Shown: one piece after another, positions 1 to 12,319 of the stretch | How positions within the stretch are numbered: the stretch's first letter is position 1 | Layout of the letters: every line of letters begins with the position of its first letter | From: Phoronis australis | Taxonomy: Eukaryota > Phoronida > Phoronidae | DNA length: 42,177 nucleotides | Assembly: GCA_002633005.1 (NCBI GenBank) | Contig: NMRA01001186.1 | Coordinates: forward strand, 1-42,177 | Reading direction: 5' to 3' | The notes under the pieces: model-generated | The model's input: the letters and a program-made list of their open reading frames with translations, nothing else | Databases searched by the model: none | What the model was told of the DNA's origin: nothing | Program-made: the position numbers and the translations under genes

Positions 1-508
1 CCATAAATCACTCGACCGTATCGTGGCGCGGTGTTGGGGAATAGCACTGCTTTATGGGACTATGTGAGCTCCCAAGGTACGTCATTTGTGCAAAGGTCAC
101 CTATTTGCAGAATTTTTTGTTTTCACTTTAACAAGTTGTCGATCAATACAACTGCACTTCATTTAGCGTAGATGATGTTCAAATAGTATTGTTGTTTAGT
201 ACCAGCTACATATTAGCATAGTTAGAAGCATTCAAACACATTTTTAATCTTTAGTCTTTATAAATTTGACAAAATAGAATTTCACTTCAGTGCCCTTGTC
301 CATCTAAGGGAAAGGTTGCCTGTCCTTTCTTAGAGGGGAATATTTTGTGGGGGGGGGGTAGAATTCTACCTCCTGATCACCATCAATAGCACCCCCATCC
401 TGTTGCAAGCTCTCATAGGCTCTGCCTTAAGTAGCCCTTGTTCTCTTTCAAATTGTTGCTATCACTTGAGAGGAATTTTTAGACATCAGGAGGGGAATTT
501 CGTGTGAT
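1..508. other. Non-coding, no gene recognised
   Basis: No convincing coding region. A GT-rich donor-like GTACGT occurs at about 87-92, but every reading frame leading into it from the window edge is stopped, so no exon is called. A run of ten G is at 349-358. Confidence 0.5.
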
Positions 509-1904
509 TTTTCAATATTTTGCAGAGGGTCATGGGTCCCATATTTGGCCCCAGTATCAACGGATTGAGGTCTGAATTTTGTGTGATTTTTATGCGCCCA
601 CATATTTATATGTGGTCGCATATTGCCGTCATCTGTGTCTGGGCGTCGGGGCATCCGGCATCCGCAGCTGTATCTCCTAAACCCCTGACAGGATCTTGAT
701 GAGATTTGGCATGTACGTTCCTATTAAGCTGACGACAAATGATGACAAATTTTGGACCTCTCCAACAACAGGTGTGCCCCCTTGTGACAATTTATTTTTT
801 GCGCTCACCTCTGTATCTTCGGAGGTCCTCAACGTATTTTCACAAAATTAGGAATATAGGCATCTTTTAGTGAGATGACACTATCCTCTCATTTTCAGAT
901 GCATTCAACGTAGTTTGCACCACCTAGTGGCCATTTTTACTGTTTTCGAGTCCGTTTTTTGACGCCCACCCTTCTATTAACCAAACTGCTCTGAGGATGA
1001 TTGTGAAAAATGGCATGTATGTTCTTACTATGAAAAATATGGCTGATGATGATTTTCCGACGACTTCGACTACTCTGGCGCCTCCTAGTGGCAGTTTTTT
1101 TTGCACCCATGACTTTATCTCCTGAATGGTTTGCAGGATCTTTATTAAATTTAGCAAGTGTATTTGTATGATGTTGACAACGGACGACGACGATATTCGC
1201 AGGGATGGGACTACTGGTGCTCCTCCTAGTGGCAATTTTAGTTTTTTACATTTACCTCCGTATCTTTAAAGGTCCTCAAGACATTTTCATAAAATTTGGG
1301 CCGTAGCTCTCTATTAGTGAGATGACGCTATCCTACCGTTTTTGGATGGATTCAAGGTATTTTGCGCCATCTAATGGCTATTTTTATTGTTTTCGAGTGC
1401 TTTTTGTCATCCACCAGTCTATCAACCAAACCATTCTTAGGATGATTTTGAAAATTGGCGTATATGTTCTCAGTGTGAAGAGAACAATTGAGGATGACGA
1501 CGTCGACTACTGTGGCGCCTCCTAGTGGTGGTTTTGTTTTGCGCCCATAGCTGCATCTACACCGTAAGCCCATTGCGGGATCTTTATTAAATTTAATACG
1601 TGTATTTACGGGAAGCTAACAATAGATGACAACTTTGAGGTGGATACTGTTCTTTGTCAGATTTTTATGAAATTTAGTAAATAGCTTTCTATTGAAGAAG
1701 CGATGGCATGTTCCATTTGCAGATGGATTGGACGTTTTGCACCATCTAGTTGTCATTTTTTTGATACAAATAAACAACTTTAGAAGCTTTGTTGCGGTAC
1801 ATTCGTAGGCACATTTCAACATTCTGTGAATTGCTCTTCTTCATTATTTTGCAGAGGGGAATGGGTCCAATATTTGGCCCCATTTTCATTTTCAACGGAT
1901 TGAG
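509..1904 (+). repeat. CTAGTGGC-monomer repeat, copy 1
   Basis: Interspersed repeat that starts with a short hairpin (CCCACATATTTATATGTGG, about 598-616) and continues as degenerate ~140-bp monomers. Each monomer contains a CTAGTGGC-like core followed by a T-rich stretch and a shared TGTATCT...AAATTT block. Core positions read by eye are 783 (decayed), 926, 1087, 1228, 1373, 1524 and 1748; one monomer between 1524 and 1748 has lost its core. Outside the hairpin lies a ~60-bp sequence (509-562, containing TTTTGCAGAGGG and ATATTTGGCCCCA) that recurs in direct orientation at the other end (1843-1904). Short open frames here are chance products of the repeat. The same family is at 15366-16501 (reverse) and 40013-41640 (forward). 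Confidence 0.8.
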
Positions 1905-2744
1905 TGCCCTGTCACTTGCTGGCCATATTGTCATATTGTGTGGAGATTTGCCTTAACTCTGCAGGCCTGGTATTGGTGAATTGGTCAGTGGACATTAAAC
2001 CTTCAAGGTAATGCCCTACAATGGCAGAGACAACCCCTAATGTTTAAGGTGCTGTAGATTAAATGGAAAAGGGGCCCCTTAAAGCCCGACTTCAATGGAA
2101 TTTTGTTATTTTAGATGTATTGGGATAATCAGAAAGTCCTAGCAAAGCCTTAGCAAAATGAGAAAACGAGAGTTTAATCACACAAATATAGGCCCGTCAA
2201 ATGATAAGCTGCCTTTTTGTGTCATGTTGCGTCACCGCGAGATCCCAGCACCAACATAAGACCGATAACGGTTGTAATAAATAGGGGTCTGAACAGAACA
2301 CCGTTGCGTGCGGGTGTTATTTACAGCTGTTTGAATTAAAAGGTGGTTCTCACGGCGACGTAGACAAAAGCGAACCAATACGCCTAACAGTGGTGGGCTC
2401 TGAGCGATGCTCTTAACATACTGTAGGTCGGTTCCAAATTTACAGGTGTTACCGTTCAAAAATTCCTTGGGACCCCAAGTCACAGCTTAATTCCTGTAGT
2501 GCACGGGCCAGATTTGCATGATGGTATTTGTGAAACATAATGTTTAAATTCTCTCCATATATCGGACAAGTGAAATTTAATTTTATATTGTTTCATGAAA
2601 GATAAATAGCCTCAGTGAAAGAGATGTATAGCAATGTTTTGAAAAGTTAGGGGTGTTAACATCATTGTTATAAGCCTTTCAAAAGGGTAAAAACAATCAA
2701 CCTTTGCCATTATTATTGTCGGAAGTTTGTGAAATTTTACCACT
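1905..2744. other. Intergenic, 3' of the GT31 gene
   Basis: AT-rich sequence with no coding signal. It would hold the 3' UTR of the minus-strand glycosyltransferase. An ATTAAA-type signal on the minus strand is possible near 2574-2580, but no strong AATAAA lies close to the stop codon. Confidence 0.4.
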
Positions 2745-3905
2745 TCAACCTTTGCAGTCATGGGCTAATGCTGTTTCAAACCTGTGCTCTAACACCTTCA
2801 TCTCACGATGACACAGTTTAGGACAGTTCGTAATCACTCCGTCATTGTCCAGGAGTGTGACGTTCACTAAGGCCACGACTAGACCATGAAATGATTGCTC
2901 CAGCCAAACGGGCAGTGTGTAAGGCATTGCGTTGGTGATATCTGTGAACGCTTTCATAGAAGTCACGTAGAAATGGCTGTTGACAAGTGGCGGCCACATT
3001 TGATAAGGATACTCGTCTACTGAGACGAACGTCGGGCAGTTGCCATGGCGATTTGGCAACGAATTATAAGTCACTTTCCCGGCTATGAGATATTGATTTT
3101 TGTTAAACTTGAGCATTGTTTCCAATGATGACGTAAGCAAGGATGTGGACACGGTCATTGTGTCGTCAACGACGACGACATATTTTGCATTGAAACAGTT
3201 TTGAGCAATCCACTGATACGCCATGATCAACAGTGTTCTGTTATTTCTTCCGTCATCTGCAAAGTTCCCCTGCACAATGTCACCATAGGCTTCGTGTTCA
3301 TTCTTAACTGCAACTTGCAACGCCTCATGTCCCTTGCCAACGGTTCCGCTGCCGAAAACGAAAAATGTCCGGAAAATATCAGTTTTTTCAGCACCCCAGC
3401 TGGTCCGTATCTCGTTTCGGCGTTTTAAATTTTGCGCTCGCGATTTCACAACAAATACAAAGAGGAGGACGTTAGCTATGGAAAGGCGACACCTACCCAG
3501 ATCTGCAGCAAGTATCGTATAATCTGCTGGGTACAGCGGTTTTAATCGTGGCTCTCGGCCATCTTTGATTTCCCTAACCGCATCCTTTACTTCATCCGAT
3601 GGTGTCCATTTGGCATTGTGCACGGAAGCATCTGTCTTGCCATTACCATAACGAGGTTCCGCACACGGATCCCACTCTTTGGAGTAATCGTGCATGAATA
3701 CAACGAGGTTGACACCAACAGTGACAAGGAATAGAAGGCAGAGAAACTTCTTCCGTCCCCTGCACCACTGCATCAGACTATAGTCTGTGTATCTGTCCCT
3801 ATCTCTCTCCACACGGATAAGGTTTATGTTGTCTAAAAAATAGCACACTGTATGAAGAGCCAGCTGATTAAAAACTGTCTTCACAATCCCCGCTCTCCCT
3901 TTCAC
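2745..3905 (-). CDS. GT31 family beta-1,3-galactosyltransferase-like, probable pseudo-enzyme
   Basis: Single-exon 386-aa type II membrane protein. A hydrophobic anchor spans residues 53-71 after a basic RGRKK, and a luminal domain follows. GT31 hallmarks are visible in order: VVKSRAQNLKRRNEIRTSWG (153-171, the R..IR.SWG motif), FVFGSG (182-187), E.YGDIVQGNF (206-215) and KYVVVVDD (241-248). The usual D-x-D metal site reads D247-D248-T249, so the last Asp is lost. The E-D-V-x-x-G catalytic segment reads E336-Q-S-F-H-G, so the Asp is lost there too. The Y-P-P-Y-C-S-G stretch is also unrecognisable. Sequons are at N222 and N348. GT31 proteins usually have a short cytoplasmic tail, so Met45 (ATG at 3773-3771) may be the true start. 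The frame is intact, so this looks like a retained non-catalytic homologue. Acceptor sugar and specificity are not predictable. Confidence 0.85.
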   Translation of the reverse strand: MKGRAGIVKTVFNQLALHTVCYFLDNINLIRVERDRDRYTDYSLMQWCRGRKKFLCLLFLVTVGVNLVVFMHDYSKEWDPCAEPRYGNGKTDASVHNAKWTPSDEVKDAVREIKDGREPRLKPLYPADYTILAADLGRCRLSIANVLLFVFVVKSRAQNLKRRNEIRTSWGAEKTDIFRTFFVFGSGTVGKGHEALQVAVKNEHEAYGDIVQGNFADDGRNNRTLLIMAYQWIAQNCFNAKYVVVVDDTMTVSTSLLTSSLETMLKFNKNQYLIAGKVTYNSLPNRHGNCPTFVSVDEYPYQMWPPLVNSHFYVTSMKAFTDITNAMPYTLPVWLEQSFHGLVVALVNVTLLDNDGVITNCPKLCHREMKVLEHRFETALAHDCKG

Positions 3906-6689
3906 TGGGCAAAATCAATGAGTCTCATCAGGTGTTCCTGGATATCCATTGTGTTGAATGATTGTGTTGAATGGAACAGCTTGCACCATCTGACTTTAAA
4001 CTGTGTCTTGGTCTCTCAGATACATCATGTCCTGTAGAGGTATCCAGACATGATTCTGCAGAGGTATATTGCACAGATGTCCCTGCCTGTTAGGCTATAT
4101 TCAACGTTTGCACTGTGTTCAGGTGGTATACTAGGGGTGTCAGCTATCTGTGGCATTTGCTGAAATATAAATGCATCATAGTTATTACTAGTTCCAAGCA
4201 TAGCTATGCGTTCATGTTTTTTATACAGGATGCTCCCATAGCAAATAGTCCAAACACCTAACTATACTGCTAATAATAGAAGGTATCCAAAAGAATTTTG
4301 TCTCATGGCGTCGACACTACAAACTACGCTAGTGATGGGCTTATGTTTGATCTATGTTTTTGTTGTGAAATTTTGTCAAAATTGAAAAGATTGAGAGTAG
4401 AGAGCAACTCATTAGCTTTGAGTGTCTAAGGACCAACTCTCTTGCGTAATTACCAGGATGCATGCATTTCTATTAGTAAAGGACTGCGCTACCTAGTAAT
4501 ATTTAAGTTTCACATTTGATTACCTTATTTGAAAATTGTAACTTGTGTTTATTCACCCAATAATTCATTCAACATGGCTGACTTGGTTGAACCTGAACTA
4601 TAGTTTATCATGGTTTTCAGCTTCGCCTCTTGGAAGTAAACGCTTGGACGGCTTACATCATTGTAGGCAGAAATCATGCAAATTTAGGACATAATATAGC
4701 AAATTATTAAAATTTATGTTGTATTGTTTCATATAGGATTAATAGATTATCAGTTTCAAGGTTTATCATTTACAGAACCTTTTGTGCCATGGGTTTCAGA
4801 TTATAATATTTTACTGGTAAAAGCATTCCAACCAATGATTGATGCTCTTGAAAAATGTAAAGAAGCAATTCTCACATTTTACTGGCGAGATTCTGTATTC
4901 TAAACAATTATACCATGCCTGGTACCTGCTAAGTAAGTTGAAAGGATACCTTACAATTTTTGATTGTCAGCCTGCACAAACTTTTCCTGTCACAAACACA
5001 AATTGTTTATTTTAGATCAAAGCTTTTGTTAGCATCCGATTACCACTGAATGTTGCCATATTTTTAGCCTATTTTATGTAAACTTTGTGGTGTGGACTTT
5101 AGTTATTTGCTATTGCTTGATAGCCTGAGGATAGAAATTCAATGTTGATCTTCACTTGTTGGTAACTGCTGTAAGTGCTCTGTCCTAATTAGGTGGCATC
5201 TTGACAGAAACATGCAGAAGATATTAATGTTTCATGACGGGTAGTTTCAGTTTGAATACCCCTATGCCAGATTACATCACCACTACTAGTTAACCAGAGT
5301 CCTGTTTTAATGCTGACTTGGCATTGGTTGGCTGATCTAGGTAGAGTTCAATAGATGTCGAGGCAAGAAAATCTAGTCAAAATCATGTGCCATCACTGAT
5401 AAAGCACCGTTCACGAAATCTCGATAGACCTAATGTTCTGCTAGCAGGACACTAAAGTCATTGACATTTCTCAGGCTCACCATGACAAGTTTATTCTCCC
5501 GAGTGATCTATTTAACTATAATTGTAATATCTCACCAACTTTAGACGCAATATTGCATACAAGTGAAATTTTGTTTTCAGATTTTTTTCATTCAAGTTAT
5601 GACACTTTACCGCATTCGAGTTCTCTACCCTAAGCTACCTTGCGAAAATAATTTGAAAAAATGGGGAGATTCCCAACAATGCTAGAGAGGATTACCACAA
5701 TACGTCTATACCATCTACTAGCCTACCCTGTACTACTCAAATAAAAACAGTATGCAGTTCTTCATTTCAAATGTTCAGATGTACATCCCATCTGGATCAC
5801 TGCTGTTAGATGAGCCATCTACGGCAGGTGTATTGTGTGATATTACTGACACTTCAGGTGTGCACTGTTGTCTTAGACTGAACACAGTGTTCTACTGCCA
5901 AGATAAATATAAAACTGCCTAAGAAAGAATTGATTCCCACCCCTTCGGGTTTGTTACGTAAATAGCCTAACCTAACCATTACACTACAGTACACACAACC
6001 TGGATGGCTAAATATGAATTGCCAATACTACAGCTGTAGGGATAAATCACTGGTTTGTTTAAATGACGTGGTGATAAAACTGATATGGCTAAGCTCTCCT
6101 TGACAATGAGGTTGAAGGCTACAAAAATACTCTGCTTCATTGATCATACTCACTGGCTCTGAGATTTTCCTCAATAATACTCCACACAAGGTCCGCCTGA
6201 CTGCTCAGTAGCCTAATAAAGCAGAATAGCAGAAGCTGGTCTATGACCTCTAGGTGAGCTGTGACCTAGTTCTGTTTCCCTGACTGCCTGTAACTTTAGA
6301 TTCACTGACCACAGTGTGATGATGGCTAACACTATGGAATGACCAAGTGCATCTGTAATAGGTTTGATGAAATGTCCACTTTGATTTTGCACACCATATC
6401 TTATTGGAATTATGGCATGAATAAGGAATGAATAGGCTGCATGAGGAAACATTTAATCAGCAGACTCTTTTAATCACTTATGGATTATCTCTTATTAAGC
6501 TGTCGATTATTTGTCCAGGAAGCTTGTCAAATCTCATTTTTAATGAAAGTTGATGATAAAGATCAATTGTTTTTAAGGTATATTTTTGAATTATTAATTT
6601 CACTTTAAGTGGAAGAAATCATCACCTGTTTTTAGGTACTAAGTATTTTTTTGGTTTTACTTGGTACTATTATCTCATTAGCTAAAAGC
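3906..6689. other. Intergenic, no gene recognised
   Basis: Upstream region of the minus-strand GT31 gene, then AT-rich non-coding DNA. I see no exon with a recognisable product, no RNA gene and no clear repeat boundary. A stretch at about 4670-4880 (including AATTTAGGACATAATAT) weakly resembles sequence near 32540 and the reverse strand near 35060, suggesting an old dispersed repeat. Confidence 0.4.
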
Positions 6690-7309
6690 AATTCTTGCCC
6701 CATAGAGCTGCCAGGGCTATTCTGGGAACTAGAACTAGGGACACCCGGGTCGTCGACTTGTACTCCAAGATTGGACTTATGAAAGTAAAACAAAGAAATA
6801 AATATCTCAATGGTTTGGTTCCAACATATCTCAGCCGCAAATTCAGTAGCAGTCAAGCTAAATACTCTACATGTTCTTCGGTTGCTGGTAATGTTCTTTC
6901 AAAAAATTGAAACCAAGACCGGCAATAGATCTTTTATTGATGTTGCTGCTGCTGCAATATGGAACTCTCTTAGCTCAGAAATTAAATGATCCGATTTAAT
7001 TAATACTTTCAAACTTAATATTAAAAAGCGGCTGTAATTTACTGAACCATTCTTACATATTACCTGTCTGAATTATGTCATTTTTCATTATTTAGTATCA
7101 TCTCTTTATTTGTTTGATCTCGCGTCATTTATTTATCTAAATTCTAAACCTGTTTCATTGTTACATGTATTTAATTATTGTTTTGCTACTTTATTGTATT
7201 ATATTACTGTTTTGTATTTCGTTGTTGAGGGTCCTCTCGGAAAGCAGTGCTTGCACTGAAGAGGCCACCCTCATTTTAAATATTACAATAAATAAATAAA
7301 TAAATTAAT
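6690..7309 (+). mobile_element. Non-LTR retrotransposon 3' end (CR1/L2-like), decayed
   Basis: Truncated 3' end of a LINE. The first part, 6695-6910, encodes the end of a reverse transcriptase ORF: HRAARAILGTRTRDTR, then a GLMKVKQRNKYLNGLVPTYL segment typical of the C-terminal region of jockey/CR1-type polymerases. A frame change follows near 6905, and the other frame continues with NRSFIDVAAAAIWNSLSSEI, an in-frame TGA and a final TFKLNIKKRL before TAA at about 7036. A short 3' UTR follows, containing GAGGGTCCTCTCGG and GAAGAGGCCACCCTC, and it ends in an AAATAAATAAATAAAT tail at 7287-7306. The 5' part is missing, as is usual for truncated LINE insertions. Confidence 0.8.
6695..7036 (+). pseudogene. 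Reverse transcriptase C-terminal fragment of the LINE
   Basis: Protein remnant of the retrotransposon at 6690-7309. It is interrupted by a frameshift near 6905 and a TGA at about 6985, so it cannot make a full product. The assignment rests on the ...RAAR.I..T... and AAAAIWNSLSSEI signatures of LINE polymerase C-termini. Confidence 0.75.
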
Positions 7310-8447
7310 GAAAGCGCTCCGAGGAGCGAAACTTGGCGAAATTAACCAAAAACATGTCGATAAAGATGATGACGAAGATGACGACGATGGTGGCGAGGAT
7401 GAACAAAAGAAGTAATAATAACATACGCATGACGAACGTAGAAGTCCGAAATCAGTAAGAAAAAGGCTACAGTCTTGAGCGACACTTGGCGAAATTAACG
7501 GAAAAGACAACAACGGAGATTATGACGAAGATGATGATGATGATGACGAAGATGATGATGGTGGTGGCGATGATGAACAACATCACAACATTCATATGAC
7601 GAACTTAGATGTCATAAATCAATAAGAAATAGGCTACAGTCTAGTTCAATAGAAGATAAACCAACATCAATGCAGCAAAAGCGCTCAACAAAGGAACAGC
7701 GTTATCAGAAAATCTCAAATAACTCAAAAAGTAGACGTCCTAGCGAAAAATGGAAAACATCTTCTGAAAGCCCGTCCAAAATTCTATCTAAGCTGATGGT
7801 ATCGCCTAATTCCGTAAGTTTTTCGAAAAAAATAAAATTTTGCATTTTTTTAAGAAGTTCAAACTCAAATAACTCGAAAACGATAAGTCTGAGAAAAAAA
7901 TTGTTACAGTCCATTTGAAAGAATATACATTAAAGAATCCACATTAAAAAAATCAGGTCTTTTTCTCTTCCCGTTTAAAATCGCACTCCAGCACGACTGA
8001 AAATGGGTCAACATGCGCCAGATCCGCCATCTTGAAAGCAACTTCCGTTTTTTGGCTTGGTATAATAGCATGTCATAAGAAAGTAATTCCTGTAAAATTT
8101 CAAAGGAATTGGTCTCATAATGCGCCCTCTACAGGAGAAAACGTTTTTAGGCCAAAATCGAGGGGCGCAGGCGCGATCGCCGATATTTCCGCCATCTTTA
8201 ACCGGAAGTAAACAATTTCCGGTATACTTATAGCAAACTTCCGGTCCATTTACTGTACCGCCATCTTGGATCCGATTTTGACGAAAAACAATAGGCTTCC
8301 AGTACTTCCGGAACTACTTGGTATGTGTAAATTTCGTGATGATCGAACGAAAATTGCGACCTGTATCGTGCGAACAGACAAAAAAAAAAAATTAGTGACA
8401 GAGCAACATACTTGGCGAAATTTATTTTGCCAAGTAATAAAAACTTT
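7310..8447 (+). repeat. Dispersed CTTGGCG repeat, copy 1
   Basis: Begins with a GCTCCGAGGAGC palindrome (7315-7326) followed by ACTTGGCGAAATTAAC, which recurs at about 7484. Two GAT/GAC-rich simple stretches follow (about 7363-7402 and 7517-7578). A segment matching the reverse complement of 12000-12130 and 12440-12540 is at about 7690-7830. The repeat ends near GAGCAACATACTTGGCGAAAT (8402-8422), where TTGGCGAAATTTATTTTGCCAA can form a hairpin. The inverted counterpart is at 11206-12955. No credible protein is encoded; the short frames on both strands are unlike any family I know. Confidence 0.65.
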
Positions 8448-10482
8448 GATTTTACATGGAAACTGATAACCCTCACTAAAATTAAATCACGTCCAACAAG
8501 TCATCTTCTCCAGCTCAAGGTGCAAAGATGATGCTGTGGACATCTTGGCACTGTTGTGACAACTTGTTAACCATTCCAGATAAGGCATGTAGCACCCACT
8601 CATGTTTCACCAGTGGTGCCCCCCGGTGGAGACAAGTGCTACTAAGCATTAGCCAAATTTCAGCATGAAGAATAAATCTGGTTTGCACAAACTCGTTGGT
8701 TCGATGTTGAATTGCGTATTATTAATAAAGTTATCACACTTAGCAAGGGAGGTCACAAAGTTTGTTCAAGAAGAGGTTAAACGTGGACACTAAGCGTTGC
8801 TATGTCACCCCTACCTACCCTTCAGTGGAAGCTCGGTCTGTGGTTACTTACTCCAGCAGGCAATGTGAACCCTTGGTGGTATAGCCTCACACAACTGTCT
8901 TAACCAAGCCTCTAGGTATGTCTGTTCGCAGATAAATATCCCATGCCTTGATCACCCTACCCGTGATGGTTTCTATCAGATAGGACCTACCAATATCAAT
9001 ATGTCTATTATTCCTAGGATAGGACATACCCTTTTATCTGTTGTTAATGCCTGGTAATTACAATCTTGCACAGCAACGGTGGTCATCAACCCCAAACATC
9101 TCCCTTGTTACTAAGAACTAGCATTATTGCACAGATAAAATGCTTGTGTGAATGTTACCTAGCCATAAAAGCCATACAGCTACAAGGCAAAAGTATTCAG
9201 ACAAATAACCCTGAATATTCCTAGTCGTAGCGGCTCGACTGAGGCCAAGTTCATCTTCGAAATAGTCTTCCCGTATCTTGGAGAGTGAAGGGAGTCGGGT
9301 GGTGGTGGCATTTCTCCGCTTAAATTTTGTACGAAATTAACTCCCAACATTGTCATTTGTTGACTGCCTGGTACCTTGCTGCAAATGGTGGAAAATTGTC
9401 TACTATTGTTTTATGGTATCTACACAGCACAATCCATGATAGAAGTAGCAAATTAAACTCATCTTTTTATTTGAAAAAATCGAATTTTACTTATCAGACA
9501 TGTTGTATGTTAAATATGGGGAGAGTTACCTAGCCTTTCTGTAGTTAGAATTTTGTCACCCTAATAATTAGCTATTGAACAGGCTTATCCTTCATGACGG
9601 AAAAGGACATTGTGCCTGACCATTTTTTGACTTGTACTGTTTGTAAATTTCTATCCACTGGCAATGTCCTACCTGTTGTTGTCTGGAAGTAGTCATTCAG
9701 TTGCTTCTTTCATGCAAACTACAGTGTAGTCCCCTGTTGCACTGAACACACTGAAATTTGGGAGTGCCCTAACTTAAAGTCTTTTCATGCCAGTGAATGA
9801 AGGCACTGAATTAATCCATTTTACCCTCTCTTGATTGTATGCCTCTGTATTGTGAATGGCCCTCAGATGTAGGCAGCTGGACTGTTATGAAAAGCTTGTT
9901 CTGTGGCCAGGATTGGGTATTGTATTTCCATGTTGGTAGTTTGCACTGACCACAAGGGAGATCACTTAAAGGGATACTGAACCCTGCCTTGATAAATTAA
10001 CCCAATCCTTGATCTGTCACTTGCTGAATTTATCAACTTATCAATCACACCGGACCTTCTGATGATGCTGAACAAAATTCTCTGATGTCATCTCCCTTGT
10101 AGTGACAGCTTATTTCAGTATGTTGCTCCTATATTGGAAAACGATTTTTAAAACTTTTTTTCCTCTAATTTATCGCTGTAATACCATACCATGTATGATG
10201 GTTGTCAAAGACTCATCTAGGATTTGAAAAGGGGGTCAAATGCGTGAGATTGACACTGCCTTAGCATGGATTCCATATAAGGTCACCCTGACATCGCAGA
10301 CAGGGAGGAATTTCCCCAAAAACATGGCCGTCAGCATTTCCCTATTATCAGTATGACATTGATTGTCAAAATAGGCGGTAATAATCTGACATCTTGGTAA
10401 AATCTCACCAATTTCCAAAAAATCATTACCAAAATTACTATAGCAAAATTATTATAGCCCAAAAGTAGTTGAAACCTGGTCT
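8448..10482. other. Non-coding stretch, no gene recognised
   Basis: No exon, RNA gene or clear element recognised. The composition is ordinary for the surrounding introns and intergenic DNA. Confidence 0.4.
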
Positions 10483-10935
10483 CCGAAACAGATGAAATCG
10501 TAATCTTAAATTCATCAAATTCACACTCTGTGATGCATCTGTAACCTATGACAGAGTTTCTACAAAATTGTAGTGCATTGCTATCAAACTTAATTGTTAA
10601 ATAAGGAGCACTTTTCAGAAAATCCTAGTACGAAAAGTCGCCGACTGATGCGTCGCCGATAGGTCAAGTTGAATTCTTGAGTAAAAATATAGTTACAACT
10701 CAACAAAATACCTGAAGTCCGTAAGTTTTCAAAATAGTGTCCCTAAGATTTTTAAGTTACTTTGGAGTTGGGATTAACTGCATATTAAATCCAAATCTGC
10801 GCTAGATCGTACTCCACTACACGTGAAAAATCTCTGGATGAACACACATATTGTTGTCACGTGATATTTGTTTTGAAGTTCGTCGGCATATTGTGTGAGT
10901 GAGCGAGCGCGTGCGTGTCATTAGAGTTCATTTGC
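10483..10935 (-). mobile_element. Internal fragment of the TA-flanked transposon, inverted
   Basis: Diverged reverse-complement copy of 33865-34360, the inner right part of the element at 33063-34443. Shared blocks include CACGTGA..TTTGTTTTGAAGTTCGTC, GAGTTCATTTGCCA, GCATTGCTATCAAACTT and TTCATCAAATT.ACNCTCTGTGA. Terminal repeats are not present, so it is a decayed piece. Confidence 0.7.
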
Positions 10936-11628
10936 CAGAGAAAACGCAATGTAATGATCTAGGTGTGCATTGTAACTAAAGAAATTAACACAAGCAGTAA
11001 AGCACAACATGTTTTATTTAGCACTTGTTGATCTCATCTGCTAAGAAACGTTTGAAAATTGTCTCGGTAAGGCTGATGTCATTGAGTCGCCGGGTGACTG
11101 GATGCGTAATAGTCTAACAGTTATTTTTTTGGGGAATTCGAGGTGTAAGGCTGCAGAAGTGTTCACTTTCAGTGGGTCATTTTGCCTTGAGAAACACCAA
11201 TTACGACTAATTACTTGGCGGAATTGCTCTGACAGCAAGTTTTTTACTTGGCGGAATTCTTCCGCCAAGTATGTTGCTCTGACAGCAAGTTTTTTGTTTG
11301 TTCGCTCTCTACAGGTCGCAATTTTCGTCCGATTGTCACGAAATTTGCATAGAACGTGTAGATCGGGAATCACTGGAACGCTATCGTTTTTGGTCATGAT
11401 CGGATACAAAATGGCGGACGTGGCGGCCATTTTGTATCCGATTTCACAGTCAAATACTCGTAGAGGCCGCATTTTTTGACCTACATGGCTGAAAATCGGT
11501 ACGAATATACTAGAACGCATGTGTGAATCGTTGACTTCCGGTTAAAGATGGCGAAAATATTGGACGTGGCGCATGCGCACCCCGAAATATGGCTAAAAAC
11601 GTTTTCTCCTGTAGAGGGCGCAATTGCA

Positions 11629-11798
11629 AACCAATCATTTTCAAACTGGTCACGTGTTTGTTGAGTTTAATAAGCTTTTATAAAAAATTATTGAACCGGA
11701 AGTCACCTTCAAGAACCAATCACTTTCAAACTGGTCACGTGTTTGTTGAGTTTAATATGCTTTTATAAAAAATTATTGAACCGGAAGTCACCTTCAAG
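11629..11798. repeat. Tandem duplication, 2 x 85 bp
   Basis: Two near-identical units, 11629-11713 and 11714-11798, each starting AACCAATCA and ending AAGTCACCTTCAAG, with two base differences noted by eye (ATTTT/ACTTT and TAAGC/TATGC). It lies within the CTTGGCG repeat and indicates a recent local duplication. Confidence 0.9.
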
Positions 11799-12150
11799 AT
11801 GGCGGCTGTGGGCATGTTCACACGGTTTCAATCGCTCTGGTGTCGCATTTTTTATGGGAAGAGCAAATGACGTGAATTTTTGCATGTGGATTCCTTGAAG
11901 TATGGCCTTTCAAAAAGATTACGAGAGCGTATTTCTCAGACTTACCGTTTTCGAGTTATTTGACTTTGAATTTCAAAAAAGAACGGCAAATTTTCGATTT
12001 TCTCGAAAAATTTTTGGATTTTTGCCAAACTACCACTTTTGATAGAGATTTGAATGGGCTTTCAGATGATATTTTCCATTTTGCGCTACGACGTCTACTT
12101 TTTGAATTATTCGAGATTTTCGGATACCGTTGTTCCTATGCAAGCGCGCA

Positions 12151-12319
12151 GGTGGCTGGCTTTCAGTTCATTTTGTTTTGGTTATGCCTAGTTGACCCAG
12201 ACTGACCCAGCCAGCACTGTCCTACTGTAAAGCANGGTGGCTGGCTTTCAGTTCACTTTGTTTTGGTTATGCCTAGTTGACCCAGACTGACCCAGCCAGC
12301 ACTGTCCTACTTTAAAGCA
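12151..12319. repeat. 84-bp direct duplication flanking a single N
   Basis: 12151-12234 and 12236-12319 are near identical (both begin GGTGGCTGGCTTTCAGTTCA) and are separated by one N at 12235. A more diverged third relative is at about 12548-12650. The single N between matching ends suggests two contig ends that overlap but were placed end to end. Confidence 0.85.

Noticed and set aside
1-92. Possible exon ending at a GTACGT donor near 87
   Set aside because: One frame ends in ...ALWDYVSSQ, but all three frames are stopped within the preceding bases, and the only AG leaves a tiny 30-40-nt exon with no firm family match.
11041-11520. Minus-strand 159-aa ORF and overlapping plus-strand 125-aa ORF
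   Set aside because: Both lie in the dispersed CTTGGCG repeat; composition and repetition suggest chance open frames.
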